From VAZQ01 sp963785745 (lineage in GTDB: Bacteria; Pseudomonadota; Alphaproteobacteria; Rhizobiales; Xanthobacteraceae), in assembly GCA_963785745.1 (NCBI GenBank), contig CAWAWR010000024.1, positions 1-64,000 of the forward strand: a stretch of DNA of 64,000 bases, written 5' to 3'. Below the pieces are notes generated by a model that saw only the letters and a list, made by a program, of their open reading frames with translations, was not told the DNA's origin and did not search any database. Positions 10,259-19,176 of the stretch are shown piece after piece; the stretch's first letter is position 1, and each line of letters begins with the position of its first letter. Position numbers and translations under genes: made by a program.

Positions 10259-10888
10259 TTCAGCAGTTCCGCCGCTTCCCGATTGGCGCTGAGGATTTCG
10301 GCAAGGCTCGCGCGTGCCCCATGCCCGGGAAACACGACCGTCTCGGGCGGCAACTGTAGCAGACGCTGGACGCTGGCTCCCAGCGCGGCCCGGTCGCCGC
10401 CGGGCAGATCAGTGCGGCCGACGCGGGAACCAAAGAGCGTATCGCCGGAAAAGAGCAAGCCTTCAGTCAGGAATGAGACGCTTCCGGGCGTATGTCCCGG
10501 TGTGTGGATGACCTCGATGCTCATACCTGCGAACGCCAGTGTCGGACACGCGGACAGGTCGACGTCGACGTCCGGAATCGCAATCGCTCGTTTGCCGCCG
10601 AACAGGACGCGATAGAAGTTCACCTGCTTGAGCAGGCGGTGATCGCCGGCATGAAGGTGGAACGGCGCATTGTAGCGCGCGCGAATGTCCGCGACAGAGC
10701 CGACGTGGTCATAATGTGCGTGGGTGTTGATGATCGCGTCGACCGTCAGCGAATTCGGCGCTGAGATATCCAACGATCGCGTCGGTGTCCTCGCCGGGAT
10801 CGACGACCACGGCATGATGTCCGTGTCCACGCAAAACGTAGCAGTTCTCCCGCCACTCGCCGGTCACGATCGTGTGGACCTCCGGCAT
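10255..10888 (-). CDS. MBL-fold metallo-hydrolase (glyoxalase II/thioesterase type)
   Basis: The ATG at 10888 immediately follows the stop of the SDR gene. The product has the zinc motif THAHYDHVG (HxHxDH), then HTPGHTPGSVSF with metal-binding His, SGDTLF with the bridging Asp, and a terminal FPGHG. This is the standard order for glyoxalase-II-like hydrolases, about 210 residues long. One indel near 10760 separates the N-terminal strand VVVDPGEDTDAIV from the rest. Members often hydrolyse thioesters. Its position between a ketoreductase and a KAS III suggests release or proofreading of an acyl thioester in this cassette, which is an inference. Confidence 0.75.
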
Positions 10889-11596
10889 CTAGACGCCCCC
10901 GAGGAAGATGACCTGCCCGGTGATCGCCTGGCTCTTCGGACGGATCAGCCAGTCGATCGCGTTGCTGATGTCCTCCATCTTGCCGATTTCGGGAATGGCG
11001 TTGCGGGCCAGCACCTCTTGCAGCGCCTGCGCCGGAATTGAATTTCAGCATGTCGGTCGGCACCGCCGAGGGCGCCACCGCGTTGCAGGTGATGCCATAG
11101 CGATAGAATTCCTTGGCCATCACGCGCGTCAGGGTCTGGATCGCGGCTTTGGAGGCCGCATAGATGGCCTCCCCTTCGACCTCATGCCGGGCCGCCATCG
11201 AACTGAAATTGACGATGCGGCCGAATTTCTTCCGCATCATGAGCTTCGCAGCCTCGCGCGATACCGCGAACGTCCCGAGCACGTTCGTCATCAAGGTCTT
11301 GGTCGCGACCTCGTGCGAGGTCAGCATGGACAGCGCGACGCCAGAATTGATGCCGGCGTTGTTGATGGCCACATCGAGACGCCGAACCGGGTCCTGATCT
11401 CGGCAAACAGACGCTCGACGTCCTTGGCGACCGTCACGTCGGCGGCGACATGGACGAAGTTCGCGGGCATCGGTTCCGACGGAGCGGCACGGCTGCATCC
11501 GACGACGTCGTAGCCGAGCGCGAGATAATGCTCCGAAAGATGCCGGCCTATACCCCGGCTCGACCCAGTCACCAGCAGGACGGGGCGGTCAGCCAT
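10889..11596 (-). CDS. SDR ketoreductase (FabG-like), frameshifted
   Basis: The Rossmann motif TGSSRGIG lies near the start and the catalytic part reads NFSSMAA ... YAASKAAIQTLTRVMAKEF (Ser-Tyr-Lys). The end reads AIDWLIRPKSQAITGQVIFL with the stop at 10889. Indels near 11375 and 11040 split it. The ATG at 11596 (MADRPVLLVTGSSRG) overlaps the end of the ACP gene by 8 bases. The likely role is NAD(P)H-dependent reduction of a 3-oxoacyl-ACP made by the downstream KAS III; this is drawn from family and context. Confidence 0.75.
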
Positions 11597-11891
11597 TCTT
11601 CTTCTCTCGGACCAGACCTTCGACATAGTCAGCGAGGGCTTGGACGGTTGAGAACGGGCTCACCTCCTGCGACAGCGCGCGATCGTCGACCAGCGTGATC
11701 GGCACCTGCAGTTTTTGCTCCACGTTCTGCTCCACCGCGACCACGAGATTGATCAGGCCGAGCGAGTCGAGATCGCTGCTGCTGCCGTAGAGCGGCGTGT
11801 CGAGCGCCTTGCGGACCGGCTTTGCATCCGGGTTCTGCCGGTTGAGCTGGTCGATGCCGGCGTAGATGGCCTCGAGGATGTCATTTCTCAT
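11589..11891 (-). CDS. Acyl carrier protein
   Basis: An acidic 100-residue protein with the 4'-phosphopantetheine attachment motif DLDSLGLINLVVAVEQ; Ser43 is the expected attachment site. It is longer than housekeeping AcpP (about 78 residues) and starts MRNDILEAIYAGIDQLN, as do ACPs of specialised pathways. The frame is intact. It is the first gene of the cassette ACP, SDR, MBL, KAS III, ligase and overlaps the SDR start, so it probably carries the acyl intermediates of that cassette. Confidence 0.85.
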   Translation of the reverse strand: MRNDILEAIYAGIDQLNRQNPDAKPVRKALDTPLYGSSSDLDSLGLINLVVAVEQNVEQKLQVPITLVDDRALSQEVSPFSTVQALADYVEGLVREKKNG

Positions 11892-11928
11892 CGTCTGTTC
11901 TTCCGTACCGTCATCACAAGATGCTCGT

Positions 11929-12948
11929 TCAGGACGCCGGCGCCGCGGGAGCCGCTTTATCGTGGTCGGACACCTCGCCCAATCCGATACTGCCCTTATA
12001 GGTCACAAACGCGACGCTGCCGACCAGGCTGATGACCATGGTGATCAACCGCTGGCCCAGGAAAATCGTGCCATAGGCCAACGTCGTGGCGTGCTTTCCC
12101 AAGCGTAGCAGAGAAACGCGAACACCCCTCCGCCACCCCAACGCCGCCCGGCGTGATGGGGACGATATTAGCGACCAGCGCAAAGACGGTAGCGTTGGCG
12201 AAGTCGAGCGCGGTGAGCCCGCCGCCCTTGAAGCCGCGCGCCAGCAGAATGACGGCAGTCACGATGCTGAGCGTGATCAGCACCGACAGCACGATGCTGA
12301 GCAACACCGCCGCCGGGTTGTTCCGGAACTGGCCGATCACCTGGAAGACCCGCAACAGCAGACGATGAAGCATCGTCCGGTTGCCGATCCAGGAACTGAT
12401 TTTCGCCACCCGCGCCGGCGGCAACACCAGCAGCACGATGATCAGGCCCAGCGTGATGCCCGCAAAGCCTCCGGCCAGGAGGAAGTAGAGCGTCCGCGTC
12501 AGCGGCGACTCAATCACATGCTCGGAGGCTGCGAGGCCCAGCAGGACCGCCACCCCCAGCACCCAAGAAACCCCATGGCACGATCCGCCAGCACCGAGAT
12601 CACGCCGCCGGCGCGGTCGCTGTGCACATGGCGCGCGATATAGACCGCCCGCACCACATCGCCGCCGGTGCCGCCGGGCAGGAACGTGTTGGCAAACGTT
12701 CCCATGGCGAAGATTTCCACGCAGGGCCGCAGCCGAATGCGGATGCCGATCGCGTGCAGCAGAGCGTACCAGCGCAACGCACTGAGCACGTAACCGACCA
12801 GCAGCACGGCGAAGGCCGTCAGCGCCACCGGCCAGTCGCGGAACGTCGCGGCGAGCGCCTGCAGGGTGATGACGTCGTAGTGGAACAGCGCCACGACCAG
12901 CGCCACGGAGATCAGAAGCTTGACGCACGTCGAAAGCCGCCGCCGCAA
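11929..12948 (-). CDS. LPG-synthase-like integral membrane protein (UPF0104/AglD family)
   Basis: A polytopic protein with about 8 hydrophobic segments: LLISVALVVALFHYDVI, FAVLLVGYVLSALRWYALL, then FANTFLPGGTGGDVVRAVYI, LGVAVLLGLAA, LGLIIVLLVLPPA, VLLSIVLSVLITLSIVTAVI and a final loop VPITPGGVGVAEG. These are the typical motifs of the lysylphosphatidylglycerol-synthase transmembrane family. Indels near 12570 and 12145 break the frame. The start is a TTG at 12948 or lies further upstream. Relatives often sit in glycan and lipid-modification loci. It lies between fnlC and the ACP cassette, so a role in membrane transfer of a lipid or acyl unit is plausible but unproven. Confidence 0.7.
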
Positions 12949-13012
12949 GCGGGCGCGGGCGCCGTCCGTATCGCTTCTCGCCCCCTGCGGCTCAATACCG
13001 CCCCGTTCGTTC

Positions 13013-14099
13013 TCAGAACCAGTTGGTGATCTGGCTGCGGATGCAGTTGATCACCACCGACGGAGGCGCGAAATTCTCTTCGAGATCGTAGCGGGCCGCC
13101 CATTCCTGGCTGCGTCACCGGTGTCACCGCCTCGACGATGTTCTCGACGTCCATGCCCGCGACGATGTGCGCGCCGCCCTCCACCGTTTCCGGGCGCTCG
13201 GTGGTCATGCGCAGGCTGACGCACGGCACCTTGTAGAAGAGCGCCTCCTCCGGCGCCGTGCCGGAATCCGACAGGACGCAGAAGCAGTCCATCGAGCAGC
13301 CGGTTGAAGTCGTAGAAGCCGAGTGGCGCCATGATGCGCACGCCCGCCGGAATCTCGATGCCTTGAGCTTGCTGCTGGTGCGCGGGTGCATCGGATAGAT
13401 CACCTTCGCGCTTGAAGCGCTCGCGCCATCTCGCCGAGCGCCTTGAACAGCCGCGCCAGATAGCCGGGTTATCGACGTTCTCGCTGCGGTGCGCGGTGAC
13501 CAGGATGTAATCCTGCGGCGTCGAGCTCCAGCCGCTTCAGGATGTCGCTCTCTTCGATCTGCGGCAGGAACGCGCCGCATCGCCTCGAAGTCGGATTGCC
13601 GGTGACGAAGATCTTCGACGGATGGATGTTCTCGCGCATCAGGTTCTCGCGGTGATAGCGGTTGAACGGCAGCAGGATGTTGCTCATGTGGTCGATGAGG
13701 ATGCGGTTGCGCTGCTCGGGCATGCGCTTGTCCCAGGCGCGCAGGCCGGCTTCCATGTGGAAGATCTTGATGCCGCGGTGCGCCGCCGGCATGACCGACA
13801 GGCCGCTGAAGGTGTCGCCGAGGATCAGCAGCGCATCGGGCTTGACCTTCTCCAGCAGCTCGTCGCGATTTCTTGACCACGTCCGCGACCTCGCGCGCCA
13901 TAGCTCGAGGTGTCGATGTCAGCTCGTAGTCGGGCTTGCGCAGCTCGAGATCGCGGAAGAAGAAGTCCTTCAGCTCCGGCGTGAAGTTCTGCCCGGTGTG
14001 CACCATCACGTGCTCGAAATTCAGCTCATCGAGCTTCTTCAGCGTCGACCACATCTTGATCATCTCGGGGCGGGTCCCGAAGATCGACATCACTTTCAT
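13013..14099 (-). CDS. UDP-N-acetylhexosamine 2-epimerase, FnlC/WbjD-like, frameshifted
   Basis: The start at 14099 gives KVMSIFGTRPEMIKMWSTLK and HTGQNFTPELKDFFFRDLEL, a form typical of the WbjD/FnlC branch of non-hydrolysing WecB-type epimerases. Later blocks continue in other frames: HRGIKIFHMEAGLRAWDKRM (about 13775), IFVTGNP (about 13610), VLSDSGTAPEEALFYKVPCV (about 13250) and TTERPETVEGG (about 13200). The protein ends INCIRSQITNWF with the stop at 13013. In the L-FucNAc pathway this enzyme inverts C2 of UDP-2-acetamido-2,6-dideoxy-L-talose. The partner reductase and dehydratase genes are divergent at 15732-17819, which supports the assignment. An ordinary UDP-GlcNAc 2-epimerase remains possible. 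Confidence 0.7.
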
Positions 14100-14147
14100 G
14101 TCGTGTGCTCCAGAAAGATTTGGTGCAGCTGAGTGTCGGAGCCAAGT

Positions 14148-15450
14148 CTACAAAACGTCGTCGGACGTCGGATAGAGCGTCACCCGGACGTCCGGCAGCG
14201 GCACCACCAGGCGCCCGCCGCGCGTCAGATAGTCGCTGCACTTCGCGGCGATCTCGTTGAAGAACGCCCAGGCGAAAATCAACAGATAGTCCGGCGGCTC
14301 GGTACGCAGGATCTCGTTGCTGCGGATCAAGAGATGCGATCCCGGCGTGTAGTAGCCGTGCTTCGCCGGCGCATCGTCGATCATGTATTCCAGATGCTCG
14401 CGTGCCGATGCCGCAATACTGGATGATCGTGTTGGCGCGGCCGGAGGCGCCGTAGCCGGCGATCGTGCGCCCCTTGGCGCGCAGCCTGCGCGAGCAGTGT
14501 CCATCAGCTGCTCGCGGCGCAGATCGCAGTCGCTGGCGAACCGCTGATAGGTCTCGGCCTTGTCGTAGCCGAGCGCGCAGCTCGTCGTTGCGGAGCAGCG
14601 CGACCCGGTTGGAGATCATGCGGCTGTGGCGGCTGCCCTTCTTGCACACGTAGTAGCGCATCGAGCCGCCGTGGATCGGGATCGGCTTGACGTCGAACAC
14701 CACCATGCCGTGGCGCGCAAAATGGTTCTCGAGCGCCAGCAGCGAGTAGTAGTAAAGGTGCTCGTGGTAGATCATGTCGTACTGCAGGTCCTGGATGATC
14801 TTGCCGAGGTAGTGCACCTCGAAGACGAAGACGCCGTCGGCTTTCAGGATCTTGTTGATCGCCGCGGTGACGCCGTTGATGTCGGGGATATGGGCGTAGA
14901 CGTTGTTGGCGACGACCAGGTCCGCTTTCCCGAACCGCTGCAGGATCTGCTCGGCGACCTTGTCGCCGAAGAAATCGTTGACGACGTGGACGCGGGCGTC
15001 GTCGATCGCCTTCAGGATGTTGGTCGCGGGGTCGACGCCGATCGGCGTTCCGACGCCCTGGTCCGCCAGCGGCTTCAGCAGCACGCCGTCGTTGCAGCCG
15101 ATCTCGACGACCGTCGAAAGCTGCGGCTGGTCGAGAAAGCGCGCGACCACCTCGGTCGCGTAGTCGACGAAGTGCTCGCGCAGCGTGCGGATCGCGGATG
15201 AGAAGTAGAAATAGTTCGCGAACATCAAGGCCGGGTCGACCTTGTCGGTGACCTGGACCGCATGACATTTGGGACAAAAGCAGACGCGAAGCGGAAACTT
15301 CCGCTCCTGCTGAAAATCGCTCTGCTTCAGGAACGCGCCCGCGAGCGCGACCTCGCCAAAATCGATGACCTGGTTGAGGTCGTCATGCGCGCAAAACGCG
15401 CAACGCCGGTCCGCGGGAGCTGTCGGAGCACTCGGTGCCGATGCCACCAC
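14148..15450 (-). CDS. Sugar C-methyltransferase (SAM-dependent, zinc-binding N-domain)
   Basis: An N-terminal zinc-ribbon (RRCAFC ... VCFCPKCHAVQV), a SAM-binding motif VVEIGCNDGVLLKPLADQG and a downstream EVHYLGKIIQDLQYDMIYHE block match the NovU/TylC3 sugar C-methyltransferase family. After indels near 14410-14580 the C-terminal Rossmann-like domain reads YMIDDAPAKHGYYTPGSHL and FAWAFFNEIAAKCSDYLTRG, ending at 14148. About 434 codons is normal for the family. These enzymes add a branch methyl, usually at C3 of a 4-keto dTDP- or GDP-sugar. It heads the leftward operon, so a methyl-branched sugar in the surface glycan is a reasonable prediction. Confidence 0.75.
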
Positions 15451-15731
15451 TTAATCCCGGAGTTCAGCGGGTAGACCGTGCAAGCGGGTCACCATCTCGC
15501 GATCATCAGTTGTCGCGGGGATTTGACTGCCATTGTGAAGGCATGAAATAGCTTCGCGGCGATACCTAACACCTCAAAATGCGGCGGCACAAGCGCGCCT
15601 AGCCGATTGAAAACCCAACGTGATTTCGGCACTATCAGACGGCACATGAAGCTGATATGACCCTGATTTTCAAAGCGCAGGGAACGGCTCTGTGGGCTCA
15701 TTGGGTGGCGAGCGGACGCGGACATCAGACG
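15451..15731. promoter_or_regulatory. Divergent intergenic region between C-methyltransferase and fnlB-like genes
   Basis: These 281 bases separate two outward-facing polysaccharide operons and so must hold both promoters. No convincing -35/-10 pair, operator repeat or small gene could be picked out by eye. A slightly AT-richer patch lies at about 15535-15585. Confidence 0.4.
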
Positions 15732-16658
15732 ATGACCGCCGGTGTGCCTGAGCCCTCGACGCGTTCCGACCGCCGGCCGCGCGTGCTCGTCCTGGGCGCC
15801 ACCGGCATGTCGGGCCACAAGCTCGTGCAGCGGCTACACGCGCACGGATTGCCGGTCATCGGCACGGTCCGCACGCCGGCCATCCCCGACACGCCGGCCG
15901 CCCGCGCCGCGCTCAATGGCGCCGACCGGATCCTGACCGATGTCGATGTTCTTGACGATCGTGCATTGGCCGGCGCGGTCGATGCTGCGGAGCCCGATGT
16001 CATCATCAACGCCATCGGCGTGACCAAGCAATTGGACGTGGCGAAGGATCCGATCACATCGATCGCGATCAACTCCCTGCTGCCGCACCGCATCGCCAAT
16101 CTTTGCGCCAAACGCGGTGCGCGCCTCATCCATTTTAGCACGGACCGCGTGTTCGCCGGCCGGAAGGGTCCTTACAACGAAACGTCTCCGACCGACGCCG
16201 AAGACCTCTACGGCCGGAGCAAGCTGCTCGGCGAGCCGCCGGGCAGCGGTTGCCTCACGATACGGTCATCCATTGTCGGGCGGGAGCTGCGCGGCCGGTC
16301 GAGCCTGATCGAGTGGTTCCTGTCGCGACGCGGCGGCAAGGCGACCGGCTACGCCGGAGCGCTCTATACGGGCCTGACCACGAATACGATGGTCGACCTG
16401 ATGGCGACGCTGGTGCGCGACGAGCCGGACCTGGGCGGCATATGGCACGTTGCGTCCGAGCCGATCACTAAGTATGAGCTACTCAAGCTTGTGGACCGTC
16501 ACTACAATCTCGGGATCGAGCTTGCTTGCGACAGGAATTTTGCCGTTGACAGTAGGCTCGACGGCAGCCGGTTTCGCGCGCGCACCGGCTATTCTCCTCC
16601 AAGCTGGGATGACATGATCGCCGCCATGCGCGCCGATCCGACGCCTTATGACCAATAA
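15732..16658 (+). CDS. RmlD-like NAD(P)-dependent sugar-nucleotide reductase, FnlB/WbjC-like
   Basis: An intact protein of about 308 residues. The Rossmann motif VLVLGATGMSGHKLVQRLH, the STDRVFAG segment and the catalytic YGRSK follow the RmlD/WbjC pattern, as does VIINAIGVTKQ. The ATG at 15732 was chosen because the 25 residues before it in the longer frame lack homology. In the UDP-L-FucNAc (or L-QuiNAc) route this enzyme reduces the 4-keto intermediate made by FnlA. The FnlA-like gene follows 43 bases downstream, and the third enzyme, the 2-epimerase, is encoded divergently at 13013-14099. Confidence 0.7.
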   Translation: MTAGVPEPSTRSDRRPRVLVLGATGMSGHKLVQRLHAHGLPVIGTVRTPAIPDTPAARAALNGADRILTDVDVLDDRALAGAVDAAEPDVIINAIGVTKQLDVAKDPITSIAINSLLPHRIANLCAKRGARLIHFSTDRVFAGRKGPYNETSPTDAEDLYGRSKLLGEPPGSGCLTIRSSIVGRELRGRSSLIEWFLSRRGGKATGYAGALYTGLTTNTMVDLMATLVRDEPDLGGIWHVASEPITKYELLKLVDRHYNLGIELACDRNFAVDSRLDGSRFRARTGYSPPSWDDMIAAMRADPTPYDQ

Positions 16659-16701
16659 TTCGGACATGTGACTTGCGATTCCTCATTCAGTGGATTGACG
16701 T

Positions 16702-17819
16702 ATGGCGAAAGCACCGACTGCCGTTTCCCAGCACGCTGCCGACGGCAAGATTTTCGAAGGCAAGCGCGTCCTCGTCACCGGCGGCACCGGCTCGCTCGGC
16801 AAGGTGCTGCTGCGCCGCGATTCTCGGCGGCGACGCGGCACGGCCGACGCAGATCATCGTGCTTCTCGCGCGACGAGGCCAAGCAGCACCAGATGCGCGT
16901 CGAGTACCAGCAGCGCTACGCCGCGACCGACGAGGTGATCTACAAGAACTTCCGCGACACGCTGAGCTTCCGCATCGGCGACGTGCGCGACTATGCGAGC
17001 GTGTGCGCGGCGCTGCGCGGCGCCGACATCGTCTTCAACGCCGCCGCGCTCAAGCAGGTGCCGACCTGCGAGTATTTCCCCTACGAGGCGGTGCAGACCA
17101 ACATCACCGGCGCCGGAGAACATCGTGCGCGCGATCCGCGGACTTGCAGCTGCCGGTCGAGACGGTCGTCGGCATCTCGACCGACAAGGCGTGCAAGCCG
17201 GTCAACGTCATGGGCATGACCAAGGCGATCCAGGAGCGCATCTTCGTCGCGCGCGAATCTCGAACTGCCGCGACACCCGCTTCGTCTGCGTGCGCTACGG
17301 CAACGTGCTGGCCTCGCGCGGCTCGGTCATTCCGCTGTTCCACGAGCAGATCCGGACCGGCGGGCCCGGTCACGATCACGCATCCGGACATGACGCGCTT
17401 CCTGCTCAGCCTGGACGAGGCGGTCGACACCATCTTCGCCGCGGTGCGCGGCGCGCGGCGCCGGCGAGACCTATCATTCCGCGCGTGCCGCGGCGCGCGC
17501 ATGGTCGACGTCGCCGCCGCGCTGATCGGCGACCGGCCGATCAAGACGGTGGTCACCGGCATCCGGCCCGGCGAGAAGATGCACGAGATCCTGATCTCGG
17601 AGGAAGAGGCGCATCGCACGGTGCAGCGAGGCCAGCACTACGTGATCGGGCCGATGCTGCCGGAGCTGCAAGCGGACGAGCCGCGCGCAGCGCGCACTCG
17701 ATCGTGAATACTCATCGGCCGACGATCTGTTGTCGCGCGACGGCGTCGTCGACCTACTGCGGCGTCGGCGCCTGATGGTGGACGACTTGCTCGAGTTAGA
17801 AGACGAGTTTCTGCGCTGA
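16702..17819 (+). CDS. UDP-GlcNAc 4,6-dehydratase/5-epimerase, FnlA/WbjB-like (CapD family), frameshifted
   Basis: The ATG at 16702 leads to the NAD-binding motif VLVTGGTGSLGKVLLRR. Later blocks in shifting frames read FSRDEAKQHQMRVEYQQRY, FRIGDVRDYASVCAALRGAD, VFNAAALKQVPTCEYFPYEA, GISTDKACKPVNVMGMTKAI and IRPGEKMHEILISEEEAHRT, all standard for the soluble Polysacc_synt_2/CapD group. At least five indels (near 16815, 17110, 17150, 17260 and 17365) break it, and the true stop is probably the TGA at 17817. The enzyme would convert UDP-GlcNAc to a 4-keto-6-deoxy-L-sugar. Without membrane helices it fits FnlA/WbjB or PseB; the RmlD-like and 2-epimerase partners favour FnlA. Confidence 0.75.
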
Positions 17820-17923
17820 AGGGGCGCGCGATCAATTGAACCGCGCGGGCGTTAACAATTGCGCCCGCCGACATTGTGCGGTTTTGACGACGACTACCGG
17901 CATTCCGGATCGGAGACCTGACA

Positions 17924-18526
17924 TTGACCGCCGCTGACCACGACTACGTGAAGGATTACGTCCGCCGCTCGCTTGCCGCGATGCGAAGCGCCGCAGGCGA
18001 TGCGCACTTTCTTGCTACCCTCACCAGCGCCGCCGGGACGATCCAGCGCAGCATCAACAATCGGGGCAAGGTCGTACTATTCGGCAACGGCGGCAGCGCG
18101 GCCGACGCCCAGCACCTGGCCGCGGAGTTTCTCTCGCGTTTTTCCTCGAACCGCAGGCCCTTGCCCGCAATCGCGTTGACGACCGACACCTCAGTGCTTA
18201 CCGCCGTGGGCAACGACTATGGCTTCGAACACGTCTTCGAGCGGCAGGTGCTTGGCCTCGGTCAACCAAACGACACTGTCATAGCGATCTCGACATCGGG
18301 CAGCTCGCCTAATGTGCTCGCGGGTCTGCGGGCTGCCAAATCGATCGGCATCGAAACCATCGGGTTCACCGGATCGCGGCGGAGTCCGATGACGGCGCTC
18401 TGCGACCTGTGGGTGGCCGCTCCGTCGGAAGAGACGCCGATCATTCAGGAGATTTACATCATGGCCGGCCATATCATCTGCGGCCTCGTGGAGCGCGCAA
18501 CGATCGCCGCCACTTCCAGCCGGTAA
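17924..18526 (+). CDS. gmhA: Phosphoheptose isomerase
   Basis: A 200-residue SIS-domain protein, intact. It shows VVLFGNGGSAADAQHLAAEF, SRFSSNRRPLPAIALTTDTS and AISTSGSSPNVLAGLRAAKS, and a terminal EEIPIIQE-like helix (EETPIIQEIYIMAGHIIC) typical of GmhA. It isomerises sedoheptulose 7-phosphate to D-glycero-D-manno-heptose 7-phosphate, the first step to ADP-heptose for LPS inner core. The start is TTG at 17924, preceded by GGAG. gmhB begins 4 bases after its stop; the later heptose genes are 20 kb away at 38-40.6 kb. Confidence 0.93.
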   Translation: MTAADHDYVKDYVRRSLAAMRSAAGDAHFLATLTSAAGTIQRSINNRGKVVLFGNGGSAADAQHLAAEFLSRFSSNRRPLPAIALTTDTSVLTAVGNDYGFEHVFERQVLGLGQPNDTVIAISTSGSSPNVLAGLRAAKSIGIETIGFTGSRRSPMTALCDLWVAAPSEETPIIQEIYIMAGHIICGLVERATIAATSSR

Positions 18527-18530
18527 AGAG

Positions 18531-19094
18531 ATGCCGACCCGCGCCCTGTTCATCGACCGGGACGGCATCATCAATGTGGATCACGGCTACGTGCACCGGG
18601 TCGACCAGTTCGATTTCGTCCCGGGGATTTTCGAACTGGTGCGGTATGTCATCGGTGTATTGCGCTGGCCGGTCATCGTCGCCACCAATCAATCGGGGAT
18701 CGGGCGCGGCTATTTCGACGAGCAGGCCTACGAGGCCCTGACACGGTGGATGTGCGAGCGCTTTCGTCAGCAAGGCACGCCGCTGACGCGCGTCTATCAT
18801 TGCCCCTACCATCCGCTGCACGGCATCGGCGCGTACCGGGTCGAGCATCCCTGGCGCAAGCCTCAGCCGGGCATGCTCCTGCAAGCCGCCGCCGACTTCG
18901 GCATCAGCCTCGCCGATTCCATTCTGATCGGAGACAGAATGAGCGACATCGAAGCGGCAGCGGCCGCGGGCATCCGGTTTCGTATCCGGCTCACCCGCCA
19001 GGAGGCCGGCGCTCCTGCACAATTGCCACCCCACGAGGTTGCCGTCGACCTCGAAGCCGCGCTTCAGCTAGTTCGCGATTTCACTACCGGCTAA
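18531..19094 (+). CDS. gmhB: D-glycero-D-manno-heptose 1,7-bisphosphate 7-phosphatase (HAD)
   Basis: HAD-phosphatase motifs are complete: FIDRDGIINVDHGYV (motif I, DxD), ATNQSGIGRGYF (motif II), RKPQPGML (motif III Lys) and LIGDRMSDIEAAAAAG (motif IV). At 187 residues the length is normal. It removes the C7 phosphate in ADP-heptose synthesis. The zinc loop is unusual: the first half CPYHP is present, but the later Cys-x-Cys before RKP is replaced by EHPW, so the structural zinc site is incomplete. It is 4 bases downstream of gmhA and surely co-translated. Confidence 0.88.
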   Translation: MPTRALFIDRDGIINVDHGYVHRVDQFDFVPGIFELVRYVIGVLRWPVIVATNQSGIGRGYFDEQAYEALTRWMCERFRQQGTPLTRVYHCPYHPLHGIGAYRVEHPWRKPQPGMLLQAAADFGISLADSILIGDRMSDIEAAAAAGIRFRIRLTRQEAGAPAQLPPHEVAVDLEAALQLVRDFTTG

Positions 19095-19176
19095 GACACG
19101 CCGGCAGCGGCATCTTGAATATCGCGTCATCGTGTGAACTGTTAGTGTCGGTTCACCACGGCTCAAGTAGAAGTCC

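Noticed and set aside
16702..17819. PseB (pseudaminic acid) function for the CapD-type dehydratase
   Set aside because: No PseC aminotransferase, PseH or PseI is present, whereas RmlD-like and 2-epimerase partners of FnlA are.
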